Origin: Bacteroidota bacterium
GTDB lineage: Bacteria; Bacteroidota; Bacteroidia; Bacteroidales; FEN-979
Assembly (NCBI GenBank): GCA_026391805.1
Contig: JAPLDJ010000005.1
Span: forward strand, 1-64,000
Reading direction: 5' to 3'
Length of the DNA stretch: 64,000 nucleotides
Under the pieces are notes generated by a model. The model had not been told where the DNA came from and did no database searches. It saw only the letters and a program-made list of their open reading frames with translations. Both the position numbers and the translations under genes were made by a program. Of this stretch, positions 35,273 to 44,636 are shown piece by piece. Each line of letters opens with the position of its first letter. Within the stretch, counting starts at the first letter, position 1.

Positions 35273-38206
35273 ATGGAACTGACACGGATTCATCAGTCAC
35301 TTGAAGCGCTTCGCAGCGATTTCAGCGGTGACATCTTTACAGACGATGCCTGGCGGCTGATGCACGCCACCGATGCATCGGCCTACCGTGAAGTGCCCGC
35401 CGGAGTTGCCCGGCCCCGGAGCACGGAAGACATTCAAAAGCTGATCCGCTTTGCACATGAGAACAAATTGCCGCTGATCCCGCGCACGGCCGGTACATCG
35501 CTTGCGGGCCAGGTGGTCGGCAGCGGACTCATTGTGGATGTTTCCCGATACATGACGGAGATCCTCGAGATCAATGTCAAAGAGCATTGGGTACGCGTGC
35601 AGCCGGGCGTTATCCTGGATGAACTGAACAAAGCCCTTGAACCCCATGGGTTATTTTTCGGACCGGAGACCTCCACTTCCAGCCGTTGCATGATCGGAGG
35701 GATGGCCGGGAACAACTCCTGCGGCGCCCATTCCATTCTTTACGGAAGTACAAGGGATCATCTCATTTCATTGAAAGCACTGCTCGCGGATGGCTCGGAG
35801 GTTGAGTTCGGGGAGATTCCGTCAAATGAGCTTTCGGTAAAAGCCACCGGGGATTCACTGGAAAGCAGGATCTACAAGGCTATTCATGAAATCCTGTCCG
35901 AACCCGGAAATGCGGAAGAGATCCGGAAGGAATATCCGAAACCATCCATCCACCGGAGAAATACCGGTTATGCACTCGATCTTCTGCTTGAAACCGATCC
36001 TTACACCGGCAATGGCATTCCATTCAATCTTTCAAAATTACTGGCAGGATCGGAAGGAACGCTGGCGTTTTCGACAGAGATCAAGCTCAACCTTGTTCCC
36101 CTTCCCCCAAAAGAGAAAGCACTGATATGCGTTCACTGCAACTCCGTGAGGGAAGCCCTTGAAGGGAACCTGATCGCATTAAAATACAATCCCGGCGCCG
36201 TCGAGCTGATGGACAAATCCATCATGGACTGTACGAAGGACAACATCACCCAGCGCCAGAACCGGTTTTTCATTGAAGGCGATCCGGCGGCCATCCTGAT
36301 CATTGAATTTGCACGGGATACCAAAGATGAGATACTGAAGATCGCCGCGGATCTTGAAAAAGAGATGCGCCAGTCAGGGATCGGCACCCATTTCCCGATC
36401 GTTTTTCCTCCGAATGTAAAAAAGGTCTGGGACCTGCGCAAGGCAGGACTGGGTGTTCTTTCCAATTATCCGGGCGACCGCAAACCGGTGGCCGTCACGG
36501 AAGATACTGCTGTGAGTCCCGAAGACCTTCCCTCCTACATTGATGAATTTTCAGGTCTGATGAAAAGCCATGGACTTGAATGTGTCTACCATGCCCATGC
36601 CGGTTCGGGGGAACTGCACCTGCGGCCGGTACTGAACCTGAAAGACCCGGCCGATGTTGAACTTTTCCATACCGTAGCGCTTGAAACTGCAAAGCTGGTA
36701 AAAAAATACAGGGGATCGCTGAGCGGGGAACATGGCGATGGCCGGTTGCGCGGAGAGTTCATTCCCCTGATGATCGGTGATCACAATTATGAGCTGGTGA
36801 AACGGATTAAAAGGGCTTTTGATCCGGAAGGCATCTTTAATCCAGGGAAGATCACAGATACCCCTGCAATGAATACCAGCCTCCGGTTTGAACCGGGACA
36901 GAAAGTCAGGGAGATCAATACTTTTTTCGACTTCTCCTCGAGTCACGGGATCGTGCGTGCAGCAGAGCAATGCAACGGCTCCGGCGATTGCCGGAACACA
37001 CTGCTGACCGGGGCCTGGATGTGCCCCTCCTACCAGGCGCTGAAAGAGGAAAATACCACCACGCGTGCCCGGGCAAACATCCTGAGGGAATTCCTGACGC
37101 ATTCGACCAAGGCAAATCCCTTCGATCATAAAGAGATCTATGATGTGATGGAGCTTTGCCTCTCCTGCAAGGCCTGCAAATCGGAATGCCCGTCGAACGT
37201 AGATGTCGCCAAGCTCAAGGCCGAATTCCTCCAGCATTATTATGATGCAAACGGAATTCCCTTACGTTCGTATCTGATTGCAAATATCACGACGGTAAAC
37301 CGGCTGGGAAGCCTGGCTCCCGGTATCTTCAATTTCTTCCTGGAGAATTCATTCTTCTCAGGAATCGCCAAGAAGTTCCTGGGTTTTGCCCCCAAAAGAA
37401 GGATCCCATTGCTTTACAAAACCACGCTGAAAGCATGGATGAGCCGTTATCCGCAGATCATTAAAGGCAATAAAAAAGGGAATGTCTTCCTGTTCGCCGA
37501 CGAGTTCACGAACTTCAACGATGTAGAGATCGGGATGAAGGCTGTAAGGCTGCTGAATGCTTTCGGGTATGAGGTAACGATCCCTGAACACACCGAAAGC
37601 GGCCGGACGTTCCTTTCAAAAGGACTGATCCGTAAAGCAAAGAAGATCGCAAATCAGAACATCCTCTTCCTTAAGGACAAAATCTCTGAAGAGACGCCAT
37701 TGATCGGCATCGAGCCATCCGCCATCCTCTCATTTCGTGATGAATACCCCGAACTCGCCGATCGTGAGTTCACGGAAGAAGCAAAGCGCATAGCGCAAAG
37801 CACCCTGCTCTTTGATGAATTTGTCATAAGGGAATTGAAATCAGGTTCCATCGGACCCGGCCTGTTCACGAATGAAAAAAGATCCATTAAACTCCATGGC
37901 CACTGCCATCAGAAGGCGCTGGCCTCCATCGAACCAACGCTGATGATGCTCTCCATCCCTGAAAATTTTAACGTCGAGCTGATCCGCTCAGGTTGCTGCG
38001 GTATGGCCGGAGCCTTCGGCTATGAAAAGGAGCATTATGATGTTTCGATGAAGGTCGGAGAGTTATCACTGTTCCCTGAGGTAAGGAAGACAGAAGAAAA
38101 TGTAATCATTGCTGCTCCCGGAACGAGCTGCCGGCACCAGATCCTCGATGGCACAGGGCGAAGGGCTTTCCACCCGGTGGAGATCCTTCATGATGCTCTT
38201 CTCTGA
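35273..38206 (+). CDS. FAD-linked oxidase / 4Fe-4S / CCG-domain dehydrogenase (D-2-hydroxyglutarate dehydrogenase/YdiJ-like)
   Basis: FAD_binding_4: PRTAGTSLAGQVVGSGLIVDVSR, GNNSCGAHS; SGEHGDGRLRGEFI; CLSCKACKSECPSNVDV; HGHCHQKAL...SGCCGMAGAFGYE. Confidence 0.88.
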   Translation: MELTRIHQSLEALRSDFSGDIFTDDAWRLMHATDASAYREVPAGVARPRSTEDIQKLIRFAHENKLPLIPRTAGTSLAGQVVGSGLIVDVSRYMTEILEINVKEHWVRVQPGVILDELNKALEPHGLFFGPETSTSSRCMIGGMAGNNSCGAHSILYGSTRDHLISLKALLADGSEVEFGEIPSNELSVKATGDSLESRIYKAIHEILSEPGNAEEIRKEYPKPSIHRRNTGYALDLLLETDPYTGNGIPFNLSKLLAGSEGTLAFSTEIKLNLVPLPPKEKALICVHCNSVREALEGNLIALKYNPGAVELMDKSIMDCTKDNITQRQNRFFIEGDPAAILIIEFARDTKDEILKIAADLEKEMRQSGIGTHFPIVFPPNVKKVWDLRKAGLGVLSNYPGDRKPVAVTEDTAVSPEDLPSYIDEFSGLMKSHGLECVYHAHAGSGELHLRPVLNLKDPADVELFHTVALETAKLVKKYRGSLSGEHGDGRLRGEFIPLMIGDHNYELVKRIKRAFDPEGIFNPGKITDTPAMNTSLRFEPGQKVREINTFFDFSSSHGIVRAAEQCNGSGDCRNTLLTGAWMCPSYQALKEENTTTRARANILREFLTHSTKANPFDHKEIYDVMELCLSCKACKSECPSNVDVAKLKAEFLQHYYDANGIPLRSYLIANITTVNRLGSLAPGIFNFFLENSFFSGIAKKFLGFAPKRRIPLLYKTTLKAWMSRYPQIIKGNKKGNVFLFADEFTNFNDVEIGMKAVRLLNAFGYEVTIPEHTESGRTFLSKGLIRKAKKIANQNILFLKDKISEETPLIGIEPSAILSFRDEYPELADREFTEEAKRIAQSTLLFDEFVIRELKSGSIGPGLFTNEKRSIKLHGHCHQKALASIEPTLMMLSIPENFNVELIRSGCCGMAGAFGYEKEHYDVSMKVGELSLFPEVRKTEENVIIAAPGTSCRHQILDGTGRRAFHPVEILHDALL

Positions 38207-39118
38207 TCAGATCCTGATCACAGCGCCATCTTCCGCAAGAAATGTTTCAGGAAAAATATGTGTGGCTTCATAAAGCAACGGCTGAAGGTCATCATACCGC
38301 GCTGAAAAATGGCCGATCAGCAGTTTCTTTACCCCGGCCTTCTTTGCAAGGGTTGCAGCTTCAACTGTGGTTGAATGCATTTTCTCCCTGGCAATTCCCG
38401 CCATGTTTTGCATGAAAGTGGATTCATGGTAAAGCAGGTCACAGTTCTGAATGTAGGGTATGATGGATTCAGTGTAGGCCGTATCGGAACAATATGCATA
38501 TGACCTTGGCGCCGGCGGATCCGTTGTCAGTTCCTCATTCCTGTGGAATCTGCCCTCCTGGTCCATCACATCATCTCCCTGGACAAGGTTCTTCATTTCC
38601 GATAAAGGGATCTTCACATCGTCCGGAAGATCTTTCCTGATCTTCCGTCCTGCTTTCTTCTCCCGAAAAATGAACCCGCAGGTCGGAATGCTGTGGAGAA
38701 GCGGAAATGAATGAACAGTGACAGATTCATCGTCATAAACCAGGTCGTAACTTCCGAAAGAAAGCGGATGAAAGATCAGCGGATAAACCAGTGTAGTGGT
38801 GGAAGCTTTAAGCTGCAGGTCAAGGATCTCCTCCAGCAAGGGCGGACCGTACAGATGCATCTCCTCTTTTCTTCCGAGCAGATGAAGGGAGTTCAGCAAC
38901 CCGATGAGGCCGAAGTAATGGTCCCCGTGGAGATGGCTGATGAAGATGCGGCGGATGCGCTGGAAATGGATGTGAAACCTGCGGATCTGCAACTGCGTGC
39001 CTTCTGCGCAGTCGATCAAAAACAAGCGCTCATTCACGTTGAGCAAATGAGCGCTTGGGTTTCTCGACAGCGTCGGAATTGCAGAATTGCTTCCGAGGAT
39101 CGTCAATGAAAAGGTCAT
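38207..39118 (-). CDS. rnz: Ribonuclease Z
   Basis: ILGSNSAIPTLSRNPSAHLL, FISHLHGDHYFGLIGLL, LLIGHFSARY. Confidence 0.93.
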   Translation of the reverse strand: MTFSLTILGSNSAIPTLSRNPSAHLLNVNERLFLIDCAEGTQLQIRRFHIHFQRIRRIFISHLHGDHYFGLIGLLNSLHLLGRKEEMHLYGPPLLEEILDLQLKASTTTLVYPLIFHPLSFGSYDLVYDDESVTVHSFPLLHSIPTCGFIFREKKAGRKIRKDLPDDVKIPLSEMKNLVQGDDVMDQEGRFHRNEELTTDPPAPRSYAYCSDTAYTESIIPYIQNCDLLYHESTFMQNMAGIAREKMHSTTVEAATLAKKAGVKKLLIGHFSARYDDLQPLLYEATHIFPETFLAEDGAVIRI

Positions 39119-39124
39119 CCCGGA

Positions 39125-41158
39125 TTATTCTTCCTTTGGTTCTTCTTCCGTTGACTCTTCGGCCTTGGGTTCAGCATTTTTGGAAGCTTCCTTCCGTGCA
39201 TGCTTTTCCTTTTCCTCGGCTTTCATCATATCCGATTTAAGGGTAGCCAGCGATTCAATGTCGCCAAGGGTGGTCTTTTCAAGGTTGTCCTTCATTTTCT
39301 TGACCGTCTTCTTGGTTGTATCTTTTGCCTTCTTCCTATCATCGGATTCGCCCCTCTTTTCACCACCTACTGAATCCTGGTAAACCCTGGTATGGGAAAG
39401 GATGATCTTCTTGTTCTCCTTCGAGAATTCGATCACCTTGAATTCCATCTGTTCTTCCTCTTTTACATGGCTTCCATCTTCCTTGGTCAGGTGACGAAGC
39501 GGTGCAAATCCCTCAACGCCGTATGGCAGCGCTACGATTCCGCCCTTGTCATTCAGGCTGACGAGTGTACCGGTATGTACTGAACCAACGGAGAATACAG
39601 ATTCGAAGACATCCCACGGATTCTCTTCGAGCTGTTTGTGTCCGAGGCTGAGCCTGCGGTTATCCACGTCGATATCGAGTACCATAACATCGATCTTTTC
39701 GCCGGTTTTGGTGAATTCAGCCGGATGCTTGATCTTCTTCGACCAGGAGAGGTCGGAGATGTGGATCAGCCCGTCGACGCCTTCTTCCAGTTCAACGAAA
39801 ATTCCGAAGTTGGTGAAGTTGCGGACGGTGGCTGTATGTTTCGATTTCAGCGGGTATTTTTCCTTGATATTAGCCCACGGATCGGGAATCAGCTGCTTGA
39901 TGCCCATCGACATCTTGCGCTCTTCACGGTCGAGGGTAAGGATGACAGCCTCTACTTCCTGACCTACCTTGAGGAAATCCTGTGCGGTACGCAGGTGCTG
40001 TGACCATGACATTTCGGAGACATGGATGAGTCCTTCGACGCCGGTAGCAATTTCGACAAATGCACCGTAGTCAGCAATAACCACAACTTTTCCCTTGATC
40101 TTGTCGCCGATCTTCATGTTCTGGTCGAGCGAATCCCACGGGTGCGGGGTAAGCTGTTTCAGACCGAGTGCGATGCGTTTCTTGTTTTCATCGAAATCGA
40201 GGATAACGACCTTGATTTTCTGATCGAGTTTCACGATCTCTTCCGGGTGACTGATGCGTCCCCAGCTCAGGTCGGTGATGTGGATCAGCCCGTCAACACC
40301 GCCGAGGTCGATAAATACGCCGTAGGAGGTGATGTTCTTGACCGTACCTTCGAGGATCTGTCCTTTTTCGAGTTTCTTGATGATCTCTGCCTTCTGGGCT
40401 TCGAGTTCATCTTCAATCAGTGCCTTATGGGAAACCACCACGTTCTTGTACTCATGGTTGATCTTAACAACCTTGAATTCCATGACCTTGTCAACAAAGA
40501 CGTCATAATCGCGGATGGGCTTCACATCGATCTGTGAGCCGGGGAGGAAAGCTTCAATGCCAAAGATGTCGACAATGAGTCCGCCCTTGGTGCGTGATTT
40601 CACATAACCTTTAATGATCTCCTGTGTTTCATAGGCTGTGTTGATGCGTTCCCATGATTTCAGGATGCGTGCTTTTTTATGGGAGAGGATCAGCTGGCCG
40701 CTGGGGTCTTCCTGGTTCTCGACATAAACTTCCACCTTATCTCCGACTTTCAGATCGGGGTTGTAGCGGAATTCATTTAACGGCAGAACGCCGTCGGATT
40801 TGAAACCGATGTTGATGACAACTTCGCGGTTGTTCATGGCTACGATGGTGCCGTCGATCACTTCATGCTCGGTAATCGAACTCAGTGTCCTGTCGTACTC
40901 CTGCTCCAGGCGTGACTTCTCGTTTGCATCATAGAGCTCGTGCTTTTTACCAATCGAATCCCAGTCAAAATCTTTCAGGGAATCATAGGCTGATTTGTGG
41001 GCAGCAGGCTTCGCGGGAGCTTCTTCAACCAGGGTTTCTTTTACTTCTTCAACCAGGGTTTCTTTTACTTCTTCAACAACTTCGCTGGAAGCTTCCGTTT
41101 TCACTTCTTCCATTTCATTGTTTTCCAGTTCGTTGGTTTCGTTTAATTCTTCACTCAT
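39125..41158 (-). CDS. rpsA: 30S ribosomal protein S1 (multiple S1 repeats)
   Basis: Repeated S1 domains: GVFIDLGGVDGLIHITDLSWGRISHPEEIV, GAFVEIATGVEGLIHVSEMSWSQ, GIFVELEEGVDGLIHISDLSWSKK. Confidence 0.95.
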   Translation of the reverse strand: MSEELNETNELENNEMEEVKTEASSEVVEEVKETLVEEVKETLVEEAPAKPAAHKSAYDSLKDFDWDSIGKKHELYDANEKSRLEQEYDRTLSSITEHEVIDGTIVAMNNREVVINIGFKSDGVLPLNEFRYNPDLKVGDKVEVYVENQEDPSGQLILSHKKARILKSWERINTAYETQEIIKGYVKSRTKGGLIVDIFGIEAFLPGSQIDVKPIRDYDVFVDKVMEFKVVKINHEYKNVVVSHKALIEDELEAQKAEIIKKLEKGQILEGTVKNITSYGVFIDLGGVDGLIHITDLSWGRISHPEEIVKLDQKIKVVILDFDENKKRIALGLKQLTPHPWDSLDQNMKIGDKIKGKVVVIADYGAFVEIATGVEGLIHVSEMSWSQHLRTAQDFLKVGQEVEAVILTLDREERKMSMGIKQLIPDPWANIKEKYPLKSKHTATVRNFTNFGIFVELEEGVDGLIHISDLSWSKKIKHPAEFTKTGEKIDVMVLDIDVDNRRLSLGHKQLEENPWDVFESVFSVGSVHTGTLVSLNDKGGIVALPYGVEGFAPLRHLTKEDGSHVKEEEQMEFKVIEFSKENKKIILSHTRVYQDSVGGEKRGESDDRKKAKDTTKKTVKKMKDNLEKTTLGDIESLATLKSDMMKAEEKEKHARKEASKNAEPKAEESTEEEPKEE
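41027..41074. repeat. Perfect 24-bp tandem duplication in rpsA (8-aa unit)
   Basis: AACCAGGGTTTCTTTTACTTCTTC x2, encoding VEEVKETLVEEVKETLVEE. Confidence 0.95.
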
Positions 41159-41313
41159 TTACTTTTTCGTTGTGGCGGCGCAGAAACGCCGGCCGGGTTA
41201 ATACTATGGTTAACTGACTGCGGGGGTTTTTTATAAAGAACGGCACCACTTCCCACCCCCGGAAAATGGGGTGCAAAGATAGAAATAAAATATTTAATTA
41301 CCAACTTGGTTGA

Positions 41314-41385
41314 CTGACGTCTGAGGTCTGAGGTCTGACGATGGAGGACAGAGGACAGAGGATAGAGGATAGAGGATAGAAAATG
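41314..41385. repeat. Two abutting 7-bp arrays (CTGAGGT x4, GAGGATA x5) upstream of rpsA
   Basis: CTGACGT CTGAGGT CTGAGGT CTGACGA / GAGGACA GAGGACA GAGGATA GAGGATA GAGGATA. Confidence 0.93.
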
Positions 41386-41398
41386 GAGCTTGGATTCT

Positions 41399-41422
41399 CC
41401 CCTTCTCCTTCAGGAGAAGGGG
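41399..41422. repeat. 11-bp-stem hairpin CCCCTTCTCCT-TC-AGGAGAAGGGG
   Basis: Perfect inverted repeat followed by CCGGGGGTTGAGGTGGGT. Confidence 0.9.
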
Positions 41423-41444
41423 CCGGGGGTTGAGGTGGGTTGGA

Positions 41445-41511
41445 AAATCTGTGACTAATCTGTGTAATCCCTGCCTGCGGCAGGCAGGTGTGAAATCTGT
41501 GGTGAAAAATT
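41445..41511. repeat. AATCTGTG array interrupted by CCTGCCTGCGGCAGGCAGG (41470-41488)
   Basis: CTAATCTGTGTAATC-CCTGCCTGCGGCAGGCAGG-TGTGAAATCTGTGGTGAA. Confidence 0.9.
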
Positions 41512-41517
41512 GAGGAT

Positions 41518-42411
41518 CTATCTGCTTCGGATTAATCTTTGGTAATAAACTTCTTTCCCGCTAGTGATTTTTGCAAAGTAACATCCTTCCGGAAGCTGAC
41601 TGACATTCACGGGGAAAGCGCCGGCCGATGAATTGCTTTCCATAGACATTAATTTCTGCCCCTGCAGGTTAAAGATTTCAACAGTCATCATTCCGGGTTG
41701 AACGCCGGAAAGACTTATATACAAATTTTGCCGCACCGGATTCGGATAAACCCGCAAACTCCCTTGATTTTTGTGATCCCGGGCAGCAGACACCGAACCT
41801 GAAAATGCAAGGTTGTCAAGATAAAGATAGCTGTAATCAGATATCACCGCCCCGGTGGCATTGCTGGCGGAAGCGGTGATAATGGCTGAGTCGGGAACAT
41901 CGCCGCTCTGATAATTCAACGGAATGGAGAAACTCTTCCAGCTCATCACCATTCCGGGCAGGGGCTGATACGCCCAGGCGATGGTGTCGCGCTGATTCAA
42001 AAGGTTGTTCCAGCGAGAAAGCAGAACGGAGATGTATCCCTGGTCATTCACGTAGGCCATGAACTGCCAGTGCCCGTCAAGGGATTCCGGCCTGCCTGTA
42101 TAGGGAAAACCGGAAACGGGCTGCATGGTGGAAGTATTTAAAACACCGCTTACAGCAATGCCCGGCATGATTCCCATTCCGCTGATGGTTGTAGTGATCA
42201 GCTTCAGGTATGCTGTTCCCGGGTAACCAGGCGTTCCCTTTGTACAGGTGAATCCACCGGCCGGTGCAGTGAGATCGTTCAGGGTGCCCCATTCGTTCGG
42301 ATTGATGTACGACCCCATGGCCGTCCAGTCTTCAAACCCGCTGTTCGGGATTTGAGCGAGAAGGGAAACAGGCAAAACCGCAATCAGCATTAAGAAAAAC
42401 AATCTTTTCAT
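41518..42411 (-). CDS. Secreted protein with T9SS type A sorting domain
   Basis: Signal peptide; C-term LRVYPNPVRQNLYISLSG...VEIFNLQGQKLMSMES...LPEGCYFAKITSGKEVYYQRLI. Confidence 0.85.
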   Translation of the reverse strand: MKRLFFLMLIAVLPVSLLAQIPNSGFEDWTAMGSYINPNEWGTLNDLTAPAGGFTCTKGTPGYPGTAYLKLITTTISGMGIMPGIAVSGVLNTSTMQPVSGFPYTGRPESLDGHWQFMAYVNDQGYISVLLSRWNNLLNQRDTIAWAYQPLPGMVMSWKSFSIPLNYQSGDVPDSAIITASASNATGAVISDYSYLYLDNLAFSGSVSAARDHKNQGSLRVYPNPVRQNLYISLSGVQPGMMTVEIFNLQGQKLMSMESNSSAGAFPVNVSQLPEGCYFAKITSGKEVYYQRLIRSR

Positions 42412-42538
42412 TTATAGAGAATTAGAAGGTAAAAACCTATGTTTCTATTCGATTTTTCTTTTCTGAAACAGTCGCACAAATGTACATATTTTCATTAATC
42501 CCAAACCCAAGCCCATCACCCAAACATCCAGCATCACT

Positions 42539-44170
42539 CTATGTGATATTCCCTGCTGCCGGAGCACTCTTCAAATACCCGTCATTGAAGAACTTCTCCA
42601 GGAACCGTTCAACGTTCTTGTAGCTGAGCTTCTCAATGATCGCATCTGCCGATAATCCTCCTTTCAGCCGCCTCACATCGGCTGATGTGTATAAGGGATG
42701 GATATCGGGAGGTTTTGTATCATCGGTATTATAATCCAGATTGAGGACAGGGAGTTCGTTTTTCAGGAGGTAATGTATGTTGTCGAATAAAACTGGTGTT
42801 TTCCTGACGGTATCAAATGCATCCAGTGAGTTGATCATCCCGTCGTAATCGCTGCCCGAACAGATGATGTCCCAGCCTGAAGTTCCCGGGCATACTTCCA
42901 CAATGTGCAGGGCCTGGGCCAGGACAATCTCTGCCAGTTTCTGCGACAGTTTATCCGGATTTCCATCACAGAGTTTATTGATCTGTTCCATCATATCCTT
43001 CCGGATCAGTCTCCCCTCCTCCATCATGATGCCGATCAGCCCTTCGGATTCCTTAATCTGCTTGATGTCCCAGTCGTAGAAATTTATATCGCAGGTATTG
43101 AAAACAGGGTGAACGTCGCCGTCGGGGCTTGGAGTACCGGTGACGGCAGCATGGCTGGCGATCATCGGGAAGGGATCGCCTTTCCGGGCATAGGAATGGC
43201 GAATGTCGTAGAACTCGTTGCGGGCAAAGAAACAAAGGTGCTTGATGTCGATCAGGATCCGGCGGCCCGATTCACCTTTTTCAAGCAATTTCCCGACAGC
43301 GATCTTTCCAAGCGGCGTGAATCGTTCGTCCTGTCCCTCCGACTGATCAAGGAAACAATTACCGAGACTTGCTGCATGTCCCGACATCAGGTTCCAGAAG
43401 TGATGCGAAAAGGTGATGTAAAGCGGGGCATATTGTCCTTCATGCGCCGGATCGGGGCCCCATCGCTTCACCTTGTCGATGTTGGCAACAACCAGGTCCC
43501 TGAACGCTGCATAATCAGCCCACTGATCATCCTTTACAAGATCGTAGGTATAACCCAGCATGGATTGATAATTTTTGAATTCAAGAAAGGAATGCGCCCC
43601 CTCGATGCAGAAAATGACTGCGATTTCCTTTTGCGGCGGAAGCAGTGAGAACAAGGCTTTCCATGCCTTATAATCTTCATAATCCTTCAGGATCCGGAAT
43701 TTATTTCCGGGATCTTTTGCCTGTTCAGCAAGATAACCGTATTCCTTCTCCAGCCGCGGAAAATAATCAACAGGGAGGGCTGCGGCTTCACCTGAAGGGA
43801 TCACGCCGTCCTTCACATTCATGAACCTGTTGATAAGAATATCCTGGTTGAAGTTCGTCAGGCAGCCGGCAAGCCTCAGCTGGTTTTCCTTGTTAACGAT
43901 CAGGTCACCGATCCCGGTCATATCGAACCACGGCAATTCAATCGGGTAGAGCGAATTGAAGATCAGGAGCATGTTCGCATCCCATGACTTTGTGAAATCG
44001 GCCTGCGAGTATTTGATCATATTCTTGACAAAGCTGTCAAGCAAGCCATCCTTACATTTATCACTCTTAAGAAATTCCTCCCAGAGTGACTTCTGATGCC
44101 CCGGTTCGCCCGAATGAAAAGGCTTCATGGTGGAGTGGCTGTGAATATCGGCATAAAAGAGAGGCTTCAT
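42539..44170 (-). CDS. Amidohydrolase / membrane-dipeptidase (peptidase M19)-like protein
   Basis: YADIHSHSTMKPF, RRILIDIKHLCFFARNEFYDIRHSYA, MIASHAAVTGTPSPD, GWDIICSGSDYDGMIN. Confidence 0.75.
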   Translation of the reverse strand: MKPLFYADIHSHSTMKPFHSGEPGHQKSLWEEFLKSDKCKDGLLDSFVKNMIKYSQADFTKSWDANMLLIFNSLYPIELPWFDMTGIGDLIVNKENQLRLAGCLTNFNQDILINRFMNVKDGVIPSGEAAALPVDYFPRLEKEYGYLAEQAKDPGNKFRILKDYEDYKAWKALFSLLPPQKEIAVIFCIEGAHSFLEFKNYQSMLGYTYDLVKDDQWADYAAFRDLVVANIDKVKRWGPDPAHEGQYAPLYITFSHHFWNLMSGHAASLGNCFLDQSEGQDERFTPLGKIAVGKLLEKGESGRRILIDIKHLCFFARNEFYDIRHSYARKGDPFPMIASHAAVTGTPSPDGDVHPVFNTCDINFYDWDIKQIKESEGLIGIMMEEGRLIRKDMMEQINKLCDGNPDKLSQKLAEIVLAQALHIVEVCPGTSGWDIICSGSDYDGMINSLDAFDTVRKTPVLFDNIHYLLKNELPVLNLDYNTDDTKPPDIHPLYTSADVRRLKGGLSADAIIEKLSYKNVERFLEKFFNDGYLKSAPAAGNIT

Positions 44171-44197
44171 TGGGCTGGTGTTTATTGTTGTTTTTGT

Positions 44198-44629
44198 TCA
44201 TTTCACGCGTAAGAATGTTGTCAGATCCGGAACCTGTTCCTTCTTCCCGATCCTTTTTATTGAATCGCAGCCAAATGTATTGGCGTCGTCAAACACAACC
44301 GCACGGAGCTTCCTGGAATAGATTACAACAGAAAATGTTCTTTTACCGGCCAGAAAATAATGCTGTTTTGACCGTTTAACGGTTTTGGCAACGTTCTGTG
44401 TGGATTCCTTTTCATTATCCTTCAGAAGCGAAAGATACCTTTCATAGGTCAGTGAAGATAAATCGCCCTTGTATTCGCCAAAGAGAATTAATTTCCCCCT
44501 GAGCTGGACATTTTCTGTGGAAAGGGCCAGGGAGAATTTCTGCAGCCGCTCGTTGATCTCCTCTTCTGTTGCGCACGATGTCACCATCAGCAGAACAGCG
44601 ATCAAAAAAAAGTACGATTTGATTTTCAT
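44198..44629 (-). CDS. Small lipoprotein of unknown function
   Basis: Lipobox LLMVTSCATEEEINERL. Confidence 0.7.
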   Translation of the reverse strand: MKIKSYFFLIAVLLMVTSCATEEEINERLQKFSLALSTENVQLRGKLILFGEYKGDLSSLTYERYLSLLKDNEKESTQNVAKTVKRSKQHYFLAGKRTFSVVIYSRKLRAVVFDDANTFGCDSIKRIGKKEQVPDLTTFLRVK

Positions 44630-44636
44630 GATAATT

